In this document: positions 1 through 5,418 of the stretch, in pieces
How positions within the stretch are numbered: the stretch's first letter is position 1
Layout: the number at the start of each line of letters is the position of its first letter
DNA from: Flavobacteriaceae bacterium
Lineage (GTDB): Bacteria; Bacteroidota; Bacteroidia; Flavobacteriales; Flavobacteriaceae
Length of the DNA: 6,158 nt
Reading direction: 5' to 3'
Assembly: GCA_023254815.1 (NCBI GenBank)
Contig: JALRKI010000008.1
Location: 1-6,158 of the forward strand
Program-made: the position numbers and the translations under genes
The notes under the pieces: model-generated
Seen by the model: the letters and a program-made list of their open reading frames with translations, nothing else
The model's database searches: none
What the model was told of the DNA's origin: nothing

Positions 1-186
1 AATCTGGGTATCAAGTCCAAGCAGATCCGTTATAGAGCTATTTGTCTCCATTTGGATCACGCTCGAGGCTATAAAACCAAGGAGTCATTGCAACGCAATT
101 TGAACATTAGGAAACAGACCAAAACCAATAAAACTGTGCAAACACCCCATGGCATTTCACAAAACGAATCCGAAGTCTCGTCATAG
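1..186 (+). CDS. Family 2 glycosyltransferase, C-terminal fragment (5' end outside window)
   Basis: The plus strand is open from base 1 to a TAG at 184-186, giving 61 C-terminal residues. The visible part contains a KQIRYRAICLHLDHARGYK stretch, then an Asn/Lys-rich segment (QRNLNIRKQTKTNKTV) and a HGI motif near the end. Family 2 glycosyltransferases with a galactosyltransferase-like C-terminal domain commonly end this way: a small residue cluster, HL-x-H, a basic stretch with N-x-x-I, then a K-T...GI tail. The catalytic GT-A part with its DxD motif would lie to the left and is not visible. Its stop overlaps the stop of the convergent family 9 glycosyltransferase, so two sugar transferases end tail to tail, consistent with a surface-glycan locus. 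Acceptor and donor sugars cannot be told. The reading frame is clear; the family call rests on recall of a short tail and is moderate. Confidence 0.6.
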   Translation, partial: NLGIKSKQIRYRAICLHLDHARGYKTKESLQRNLNIRKQTKTNKTVQTPHGISQNESEVSS

Positions 187-1254
187 CAGTCGATTGGCAT
201 GATGCTTTAAGAATGCTTTCAGTTTGGGAATAATTAAATCCGGTTTGAATTCATTATAGTAAAAGCTTGGATCTGCTTCGATTTCCCTTCTCATTTTTCT
301 GGTGATCTTAGGAAATAGTTCGGGCTTTTCCTCTAATAGGTGCACGGAGGCATGGAATAGTCCATCGTCAAAACTCGCCCAATGATCTTTTAATTCGTAT
401 GGTGAAAAGATAGTAAAGGTAGGTTTATCCAGAGCTTTGGCTATGTGAACAGAGCCTCCCTCGTTGGCAATCAGCAATCTCGATTGACCCATTAATTTAA
501 CAAATCCACGTATGGAATTTTCGTATAAATCCATTGAAATTTTGTCTTTGTTATCGCATTGGTCATAGATGGCCTTTGCCACTTCCTTCTGATGGGGAGA
601 GTAATTGAAAATAATTTGAAAATCGTAGTTGCTGGTCAGAAAATTGACAATCTCAATAATATAATCTTGTGGTAAACTCTTCACAGCTGTGCTGCCTAGA
701 ATACCAAGTACAATATGAGGTTTATGGAATATCTCCGATTTGTATTTATGCTCCTCTGGACTCAAATATATTTTTGGTTTATCCTCCAAGTGGTCCATAT
801 CAATTTCTGGAAGGCATTGAAGAAGACAAAGTCGATCTTCAATAGATTTGCCACACTCCTTGGTTTTTTCCTTGGCTTGTTTTACCCGATGTGAGTAGTA
901 GGGTAGCAGGTTGTTTAAATAGCCCTTGGAAAAACCTATTCTAACCTTAGCTGATGAGAACAGACATAGTACGCCACTCTGAAATTTTGAATAAGGGTCA
1001 AAAATGGTATCAAATGATCTTTTTCTGATCTTTAATGCTAATCCAATCAGATTTGGAATTCTTTTAAGCCAAAGTTCGTTCACTACAATTACCTCATCTA
1101 TTTTGGGATGGTTTTCAATGACTCCAGCACAGTAGTCATAAACAAGATAACTCACATGACAATCGGGGTATGTTTTTTTGATGTTCTGTGCAATAACAGT
1201 TGCAATGAGCACATCACCAATAAATTTGTTTTGAATAACAAGAACTTTTTTCAT
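181..1254 (-). CDS. Glycosyltransferase family 9 (heptosyltransferase-like)
   Basis: A 357-residue protein with the two-Rossmann GT-B plan of ADP-heptose:LPS heptosyltransferases. The N-terminus MKKVLVIQNKFIGDVLIATV carries the conserved GD (residues 13-14) of the acceptor half. The C-terminal half starts near residue 180 with ILGSTAVKSLP (185-195), the usual nucleotide-sugar loop, and contains NEGGSVHIAKAL (264-275), the family signature normally D-T/S-G-x-x-H-L-A-A-A-L, followed by KPTFTIFSP. Known members add heptose or a related sugar to the LPS inner core at the cytoplasmic face of the inner membrane; the true donor here is unknown. It starts 14 nt after the dapD stop on the same strand, so it is probably co-transcribed with dapD. 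A near-match to the -7 box (TTATTTTG, 1260-1267) lies 5 nt before the ATG and could add a weak internal promoter. Length is normal for the family. Confidence 0.88.
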   Translation of the reverse strand: MKKVLVIQNKFIGDVLIATVIAQNIKKTYPDCHVSYLVYDYCAGVIENHPKIDEVIVVNELWLKRIPNLIGLALKIRKRSFDTIFDPYSKFQSGVLCLFSSAKVRIGFSKGYLNNLLPYYSHRVKQAKEKTKECGKSIEDRLCLLQCLPEIDMDHLEDKPKIYLSPEEHKYKSEIFHKPHIVLGILGSTAVKSLPQDYIIEIVNFLTSNYDFQIIFNYSPHQKEVAKAIYDQCDNKDKISMDLYENSIRGFVKLMGQSRLLIANEGGSVHIAKALDKPTFTIFSPYELKDHWASFDDGLFHASVHLLEEKPELFPKITRKMRREIEADPSFYYNEFKPDLIIPKLKAFLKHHANRLL

Positions 1255-1268
1255 TTGGCCAAAATAAC

Positions 1269-2093
1269 TTAAACGGCCACATCGTATTCTCTTAGTGCCT
1301 GATTTAAGGTAGTTTTTGTATCAGTACTTTCTTTTCTTTTACCTATAATTAAAGCACAGGGCACTTGGTAGTCTCCCGCTGGAAATTTCTTGTTAAAAGT
1401 GCCTGGAATAACCACTGACCTCGCAGGAACAACGCCTTGCAGCGTAACTGGTCGCGATCCTGAGACGTCAATAATTTTTGTAGAGCCAGTCAAAACAACG
1501 TTAGCACCCAAAACAGCCTCGCGTTCAACACGAACCCCTTCAACAACAATACAACGCGAGCCAATAAAGGCATGGTCTTCAATGATCACTGGAGCAGCCT
1601 GTAGCGGTTCGAGTACTCCACCAATTCCCACACCCCCAGAAAGATGAACCCCTTTGCCAATTTGAGCACAACTCCCAACGGTCGCCCAAGTATCAACCAT
1701 CGTCCCTTCGTCGACATAGGCGCCGATGTTGACATAGCTTGGCATTAAAATCGTGTTTTTTGCAATAAACGCACCATATCGTGCCACGGCAGTTGGAACT
1801 ACTCGAACACCTTTTTTGGCGTAGTTAGATTTTAAGGGTATCTTATCGTGAAATTCAAAGGGGCCAACTTCAAAAGTTTCCATTTGTCGCATTGGAAAAT
1901 ACAGAACTACTGCCTTTTTAATCCACTCATTGACTTGCCATCCATTCACCCCTGGTTGAGCAACTCTCAGATTTCCGTTGTCCAACCCATGCAAAACAGA
2001 CTCTATTGCTTTTATCGTACTTGGATCAGACAGCATGGTCCTGTCATTCCACGCATTTTCAATGATACTTTTGGTTTGGCTTTCTGTCATCAT
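1269..2093 (-). CDS. dapD: 2,3,4,5-tetrahydropyridine-2,6-dicarboxylate N-succinyltransferase (DapD)
   Basis: Cytoplasmic acyltransferase of the succinylase branch of lysine/diaminopimelate synthesis: it succinylates tetrahydrodipicolinate using succinyl-CoA. From the ATG at 2093 the protein has 274 residues, the family size. Residues about 1-85 form the helical N-terminal domain (VNEWIKKAVVLYF). The middle is a left-handed beta-helix of hexapeptide repeats with the hallmark MVDTWATVGSCAQIG (132-146) and GGVGIGGVLEPLQAAPV (153-169), followed by VVEG near 183-186. The Asp of MVDTW and the Glu of VVEG correspond, by recall, to the acidic catalytic pair described in this family. CALIIGKR (246-253) is the conserved C-terminal CoA-side strand. 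The frame is open up to an ATG at 2153, but that would overlap ruvX and add 20 residues without homology. The double ATG at 2093/2090 sits just downstream of a -7 box and fits the family start. First gene of a unit with the family 9 glycosyltransferase. Confidence 0.97.
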   Translation of the reverse strand: MMTESQTKSIIENAWNDRTMLSDPSTIKAIESVLHGLDNGNLRVAQPGVNGWQVNEWIKKAVVLYFPMRQMETFEVGPFEFHDKIPLKSNYAKKGVRVVPTAVARYGAFIAKNTILMPSYVNIGAYVDEGTMVDTWATVGSCAQIGKGVHLSGGVGIGGVLEPLQAAPVIIEDHAFIGSRCIVVEGVRVEREAVLGANVVLTGSTKIIDVSGSRPVTLQGVVPARSVVIPGTFNKKFPAGDYQVPCALIIGKRKESTDTKTTLNQALREYDVAV

Positions 2094-2097
2094 GAGG

Positions 2098-2105
2098 CAA
2101 AGATA
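2098..2105 (-). promoter_or_regulatory. Bacteroidota -7 promoter element of dapD (TATCTTTG)
   Basis: Read on the minus strand, TATCTTTG is an exact match to the TAnnTTTG -7 consensus recognised by the Bacteroidota primary sigma factor. Only four bases (CCTC) separate it from the dapD ATG at 2093. Transcription from such an element normally begins a few bases downstream of the G, so the mRNA would begin at or next to the ATG, making it leaderless or nearly so. I see no clear TTG -33 element 17-23 bases further upstream, which lowers certainty. No Shine-Dalgarno sequence is present. Confidence 0.6.
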
Positions 2106-2115
2106 AAACATTCCT

Positions 2116-2142
2116 TTTGTACGATTAAGTTTTTTAATTTTG
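2116..2142 (+). promoter_or_regulatory. Bacteroidota-type promoter of ruvX (TTTG, then TAATTTTG)
   Basis: TAATTTTG at 2135-2142 matches the TAnnTTTG -7 consensus exactly and is followed by CCGC and the ruvX ATG at 2147. A possible -33 TTTG sits at 2116-2119; the 15-base spacing is shorter than the 17-23 usually reported, so this box is uncertain. As with dapD, the predicted transcription start falls on or beside the start codon. The -7 boxes of dapD and ruvX point away from each other with 29 bases between them, so RNA polymerase probably cannot occupy both at once (inference). Confidence 0.55.
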
Positions 2143-2146
2143 CCGC

Positions 2147-2560
2147 ATGCCAAGAATACTTGCTATTGATTTTGGTCTCAAAAGATCTGGGATTGCAATT
2201 ACAGACCCTCTGAGGTTAATTGCTTCTGGATTGGCCGCAGTAGAAACTTCTGAGATCATCAATTTTTTATCCGAATATTTGTCCAAGGAAGAGGTAGATG
2301 TCATTGTTGTAGGATTACCAAAACAAATGGATAATTCCGCATCGGAGAGCGAACCCCTTATTTTGAAATTTATTGCAAATCTCCAACAGAATTTCGAAGG
2401 ACTAAATGTAGTGAGGTATGATGAGCGATTTACTTCAAAAATGGCTAGCCAGGCAATGATCAGCGGTGGAATGAAAAAATCAAAAAGAAGAGAGAAGGGT
2501 ATGCTGGATAAAATCAGTGCAACTTTAATTCTGCAGGGTTATTTGGAATCTTTGGGTTGA
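2147..2560 (+). CDS. ruvX: Holliday junction resolvase-like / pre-16S rRNA nuclease YqgF (RuvX)
   Basis: A 137-residue RNase H-fold protein of the YqgF/RuvX family, the usual length. Visible motifs are AIDFGLKRSGIAITD (6-20, with Asp8 as the first metal-binding acid), GLPKQMDNSAS (56-66), DERFTS (92-97) and DKISATLILQ (121-130, last acidic residue Asp121). Family members have been assigned Holliday-junction cleavage and, in Escherichia coli, maturation of the 16S rRNA 5' end; the sequence alone does not decide between them. The ATG at 2147 is chosen because the protein begins with the family's PRILAIDFG strand and it lies 4 nt after a -7 box. It is transcribed divergently from dapD. A 61-base gap with its own promoter separates it from def, so def need not depend on ruvX transcription. 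Confidence 0.95.
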   Translation: MPRILAIDFGLKRSGIAITDPLRLIASGLAAVETSEIINFLSEYLSKEEVDVIVVGLPKQMDNSASESEPLILKFIANLQQNFEGLNVVRYDERFTSKMASQAMISGGMKKSKRREKGMLDKISATLILQGYLESLG

Positions 2561-2577
2561 AGTTCAACTTTACAAAG

Positions 2578-2605
2578 TTTGATTCGTTTTAGTGTTGTAT
2601 TTTTG
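2578..2605 (+). promoter_or_regulatory. Bacteroidota-type promoter before def (TTTG, then TATTTTTG)
   Basis: TATTTTTG at 2598-2605 matches the TAnnTTTG -7 consensus, with a TTTG at 2578-2581 as a -33 candidate 16 bases upstream. The predicted transcription start near 2610-2612 leaves a leader of only about 10 nt before the def ATG at 2622. The -33 candidate overlaps a small inverted repeat (AACTTT-AC-AAAGTT, 2566-2579), which could be an operator or a weak hairpin behind ruvX; its two-base centre makes a strong terminator unlikely. This promoter would drive the def, MATE, small-protein and PAP2 unit. Confidence 0.6.
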
Positions 2606-2621
2606 TCCTTTATTGATGATC

Positions 2622-3194
2622 ATGATTTACCCAATTGTTGCTATCGGAGATGCTGTTTTACGGAAAAAATGCAGGGTCATTGAACCCAATTACCCGGCAA
2701 TAAACACCTTGATTCACGACATGTTCGAAACCATGTACGAAGCCAACGGCGTGGGATTGGCAGCACCTCAAATCGGTTTAGATGTTAGAGTTTTTGTTGT
2801 CGATACGGAACCTTTTGCTTACGATGAGGAATTGTCGCATGACGAGCAAATGTCATTACGTGACTTCAAGAAAGTTTTTATCAATGCTGAAATGGTTGAA
2901 GAAAGTGGCGAATATTGGGATTTTAACGAAGGCTGCTTAAGTATTCCTAACATTAGGGAAGATGTATCGCGGCGCGCTCAAATCACGATTAAATATCAAG
3001 ACATTAATTTTCAAGAACATATCGAATCCTATGATGGTCTGATTGCTCGAGTTATTCAGCACGAATACGACCATATTGAAGGAATATTATTTACCGACAA
3101 ATTGTCTTCCTTAAAGAAGCGACTTTTAAGAAAACGCGTCCAACTCATTTCTTCTGGTAAAGTAAAGACCGATTATAACATGCGTTTCCCATAA
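2622..3194 (+). CDS. def: Peptide deformylase
   Basis: Metal-dependent cytoplasmic hydrolase that removes the formyl group from the N-terminal Met of new proteins. All three deformylase motifs are present in the 190-residue product: GVGLAAPQIG (43-52), EGCLSIP (103-109, metal-ligand Cys105) and QHEYDH (146-151, the HExxH site with His147, Glu148 and His151). Between motifs 1 and 2 lies an acidic insertion (about 62-86), as in Bacteroidota deformylases. The start at 2622 gives MIYPIVAIGDAVLRKK, matching the family's MI-x-PIV-x-x-G-D-x-VLR opening. The in-frame ATG at 2616 (two more residues) is also possible; the GTG at 2592 lies upstream of the -7 box and is rejected. It is the first gene of a packed unit: the MATE gene begins 4 nt after its stop. 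Confidence 0.97.
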   Translation: MIYPIVAIGDAVLRKKCRVIEPNYPAINTLIHDMFETMYEANGVGLAAPQIGLDVRVFVVDTEPFAYDEELSHDEQMSLRDFKKVFINAEMVEESGEYWDFNEGCLSIPNIREDVSRRAQITIKYQDINFQEHIESYDGLIARVIQHEYDHIEGILFTDKLSSLKKRLLRKRVQLISSGKVKTDYNMRFP

Positions 3195-3198
3195 TTAT

Positions 3199-4599
3199 TT
3201 GCGTGCTTTGAGAATCGGATCCCTACACAAATATACTAAGGAATTTAGGTATAACTGGAAATTGGCCAGCCCTGTAATCACCGGAATGCTCGGTCATACC
3301 CTGGTCAGTTTTGTCGATAATGTCATGGTGGGCCAAATAGGAACAGCCGAATTAGCAGCGGTGTCTTTGGGTAACAGTTTTCTTTTTATTGCGATGTCAT
3401 TGGGTATTGGATTTTCAACGGCCATAACTCCGCTCGTGGCAGAATCCGACTCTGAGGGCAATGTTTTTAGTGGTCAATCGGTTCTCAAGCACGGTGTGTT
3501 TTTGTGTACGCTGCTAAGTGTTGGGTTGTTTGGACTTATTTTACTTGCCAAACCTTTAATGTCTTTGATGCATCAACCGGAAGAGGTTGTTGCTCTGGCT
3601 TTGCCGTACCTTGATTTGGTTGCCATTTCGTTGATTCCTTTAATAATTTTTCAAGCCTTTAAGCAGTTTAGCGACGGAATGTCCAAGACGGTTTTTCCCA
3701 TGTATGCTACTGTTATTGCCAATATCATCAATGTATTCTTAAATTATGTATTGATTTTTGGAAAATTTGGTTTTCCGCAATTGGGCATTGTTGGCGCTGC
3801 TATTGGCACCTTGATTTCTCGTGGCGCCATGCTTGTCATTCTCATTGTCCTCCTAAAGCGCAATATCAAAACCGCTCCTTTTCTGTCGGGTCTCAATTTT
3901 AGAAATATTGAAAAAAGAGTGTCCAGGAAGCTGCTAAGTTTAGGTTTTCCCAGTGCACTCCAAATGTTTTTTGAGGTCGCCTTGTTTACTGCGGCTATTT
4001 GGTTGAGCGGAGTTTTGGGTAAGAATGATCAAGCTGCCAATCAAATTGCACTGAATTTGGCTTCGATGACCTTTATGTTTGCGATGGGTCTTGGAGTAAC
4101 GGCCATGATCAGGGTGGGAAATCAAAAAGGCCTGCGCAATTTTACCGAACTCAGACGAGTTGCCCAATCTATTTTTATTTTGGGACTGTTTTTTGCCATT
4201 GGTTTTGCAGTAATTTTTATGGTTTTCAGGTTTTCTTTACCCAATCTATATGTCAATGTCAACGATTTATCTCAAATCCATGACACTCAAGAGGTAGTGG
4301 CTTCAGCCGCTTCTCTTTTATTATTGGCAGCTATTTTTCAGATTTCTGATAGCATACAGGTCATGGTTTTGGGAGCCCTCAGGGGAATGCAAGATGTCAA
4401 GATTCCTACCTTGATAACCTTTGTGGCTTATTGGGTCATTGGCTTCCCAGTTTGTTACTATTTAGGTAAACCAGACATGTTTAGAGGAGTGGGTATTTGG
4501 ATTGGGCTGCTGTTGGGTTTGACAACTGCTTCTATTTTGATGTATCTTCGATTTCAATATTTGACAAAAAAATGGATTAACAATGAAAGAATTGAGTAA
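3199..4599 (+). CDS. MATE family efflux transporter (NorM-like)
   Basis: A 466-residue inner-membrane antiporter with the 12-helix MATE plan: two six-helix halves, about 20-220 and 245-455. Known members export cationic drugs or metabolites in exchange for Na+ or H+. The first helix has GHTLVSFVDNVMVGQIGTAELAAVS, with Asp40. The seventh has GFPSALQMFFEVALF, with Glu259, and a later helix has QISDSIQVMVLGALRG, with Asp384. By recall these three acids correspond to the cation-site residues of Vibrio NorM (Asp36, Glu255, Asp371), so a functional cation-coupled pump is likely. Oddly there is no ATG in a suitable place: the frame opens at 3166 and the first Met codon is inside helix 1. TTG at 3199 (4 nt after the def stop) or TTG at 3208 must serve unless the start is mutated or misread. 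The gene ends 17 nt inside the next one. The substrate cannot be predicted. Confidence 0.93.
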   Translation: MRALRIGSLHKYTKEFRYNWKLASPVITGMLGHTLVSFVDNVMVGQIGTAELAAVSLGNSFLFIAMSLGIGFSTAITPLVAESDSEGNVFSGQSVLKHGVFLCTLLSVGLFGLILLAKPLMSLMHQPEEVVALALPYLDLVAISLIPLIIFQAFKQFSDGMSKTVFPMYATVIANIINVFLNYVLIFGKFGFPQLGIVGAAIGTLISRGAMLVILIVLLKRNIKTAPFLSGLNFRNIEKRVSRKLLSLGFPSALQMFFEVALFTAAIWLSGVLGKNDQAANQIALNLASMTFMFAMGLGVTAMIRVGNQKGLRNFTELRRVAQSIFILGLFFAIGFAVIFMVFRFSLPNLYVNVNDLSQIHDTQEVVASAASLLLLAAIFQISDSIQVMVLGALRGMQDVKIPTLITFVAYWVIGFPVCYYLGKPDMFRGVGIWIGLLLGLTTASILMYLRFQYLTKKWINNERIE

Positions 4600-4834
4600 C
4601 AACACCGAATTACCTAGGTTCCTCTTAGGGGATAACACCGATTTTCCAGATGATATTTTTATCATCCATACCCAATATCCAAGATTTGTAATCAATCTGA
4701 AAGATGACAACGTGGAGTGGTTGGAAGAATTTGAAACTTCTGACAAAGTCGATTTGGAAGAAGCAACTCCCCAATTGATTCAGGAGGCTTCAGATTTCTA
4801 TGATAGAGAAATGAGCAGATACGACAGCCAATAA
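4583..4834 (+). CDS. Small acidic conserved hypothetical protein
   Basis: An 83-residue soluble protein with no signal peptide, membrane segment or catalytic motif I can see. It is strongly acidic: 21 Asp/Glu against 7 Lys/Arg. A central strand-like part, DDIFIIHTQYPRFVINL (23-39), leads into DDNVEWLEEFE (41-51), then a probable C-terminal helix with EASDFYDREMSRYD (68-81). I recall similar short proteins with the PRF-x-INL and FYDREM patterns in other Bacteroidota, all unnamed. The ATG at 4583 lies inside the MATE gene (17-nt overlap), and its stop is 2 nt before the PAP2 start, so it is almost certainly translated with both neighbours. The overlap, tight packing and sensible composition make it a real gene. 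A role as a cytoplasmic partner of one of the two membrane proteins is only a guess from position. Confidence 0.8.
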   Translation: MKELSNNTELPRFLLGDNTDFPDDIFIIHTQYPRFVINLKDDNVEWLEEFETSDKVDLEEATPQLIQEASDFYDREMSRYDSQ

Positions 4835-4836
4835 AC

Positions 4837-5394
4837 ATGGATCAGATAATTACTTGGGATCACGAACTTTTCCTTTTCCTCAATGGGTTGGGAAATAACA
4901 CCTGGGATGGTTTCTGGCTGGTGATTACCAACAAATTTACTTTTGTCCCTCTGTATATTTTGCTGTTGTTCATAATTTATCGCAAGATGGGATGGGGCGT
5001 ATTCCTTAAAGTCGTTGTGCTTGCTGCAGCTATGATTTTGATAACGGATCAGGTAACCAATCTGTTCAAATTTGGATTTGAACGTCTTAGACCATGCAGA
5101 GAACCGATGATCATGGATCAAATGAGGATGGTAGCAGATTATTGTGGTTTATACGGATTTTTCTCTGCTCATGCATCCAATTCAATGGCTACAGCAGTAT
5201 TTGTTGGACTTTTGCTTCGTCCTCAATTCAAATGGCTGCTGATCACTTTAATACTATGGAGTCTGATAGTGGCTTATTCAAGAATTTATGTGGGAGTTCA
5301 TTATCCTACTGATGTTATTTGCGGACTTCTTTTTGGTGCAGCTTCTGGTTGGATTTTTTTCAAAATCTTCGAAAAATGGTCTAAACGACGTTAA
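4837..5394 (+). CDS. PAP2 family membrane phosphatase
   Basis: A 185-residue integral membrane acid phosphatase of the PAP2 superfamily, which removes phosphate from lipid substrates such as undecaprenyl diphosphate, phosphatidic acid or lipid A. The three-part active site is present: K-x6-RP as KFGFERLRP (78-86), FSAH (109-112) in place of the classical PSGH, and SR-x5-H-x3-D as SRIYVGVHYPTD (148-159, with Arg149, His155 and Asp159). Hydrophobic segments lie at about 36-49, 55-77, 107-127, 133-150 and 159-178. The short N-terminus (DHELFLFLNGLGNNTWDGFW) is typical of the small bacterial enzymes. It is the last gene of the def unit, 2 nt after the small acidic protein. Carrier-lipid recycling would suit the envelope genes nearby, but the substrate is inferred, not shown. 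The tail is basic (KWSKRR), probably cytoplasmic. Confidence 0.92.
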   Translation: MDQIITWDHELFLFLNGLGNNTWDGFWLVITNKFTFVPLYILLLFIIYRKMGWGVFLKVVVLAAAMILITDQVTNLFKFGFERLRPCREPMIMDQMRMVADYCGLYGFFSAHASNSMATAVFVGLLLRPQFKWLLITLILWSLIVAYSRIYVGVHYPTDVICGLLFGAASGWIFFKIFEKWSKRR

Positions 5395-5418
5395 GAATAA
5401 TTTCCTAATTATTTTTAA
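5391..5418 (+). terminator. AT-rich hairpin terminator between convergent genes
   Basis: Two 12-base arms (5391-5402, TTAAGAATAATT; 5407-5418, AATTATTTTTAA) pair around a TCCT loop, with one G-U pair. On the plus strand the hairpin is followed by five T residues (5419-5423), the layout of an intrinsic terminator for the PAP2 transcript. On the minus strand no T-run follows, so termination of the protease transcript there is less certain. The stem contains the stop codons of both genes. The stem is nearly all A-T, hence weak, but such terminators are common in AT-rich Bacteroidota. Confidence 0.55.

Noticed and set aside
1390..1647. Plus-strand open frame of 85 codons inside dapD
   Set aside because: Antisense to the highly conserved beta-helix of DapD; its Thr/Pro/Ser-rich product looks like a shadow of hexapeptide repeat codons.
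2094..2153. Upstream extension of dapD to an ATG at 2153, adding 20 residues
   Set aside because: It would overlap the ruvX start and run through both promoter boxes, and the added residues do not resemble any DapD N-terminus; the ATG at 2093 gives the family length.
1848..2213. Plus-strand open frame of 121 codons across the dapD 5' end and into ruvX
   Set aside because: Runs antisense to dapD and out of frame through ruvX, two clear genes; its product has no recognisable motif.
3193..3210. Possible -7 box (ATTATTTG) before the MATE start
   Set aside because: The TA of TAnnTTTG is replaced by AT and the def stop is within 10 nt; co-transcription with def is simpler.
3940..4746. Minus-strand open frames at 3940-4167 and 4462-4746
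   Set aside because: They lie opposite MATE helices and the small acidic gene; low-complexity Ser/Asn/Gln-rich products with no family features.
4798..5312. Open frames at 4798-5121 (minus) and 5094-5312 (plus)
   Set aside because: Both lie over the PAP2 gene, whose catalytic motifs are intact in its own frame.
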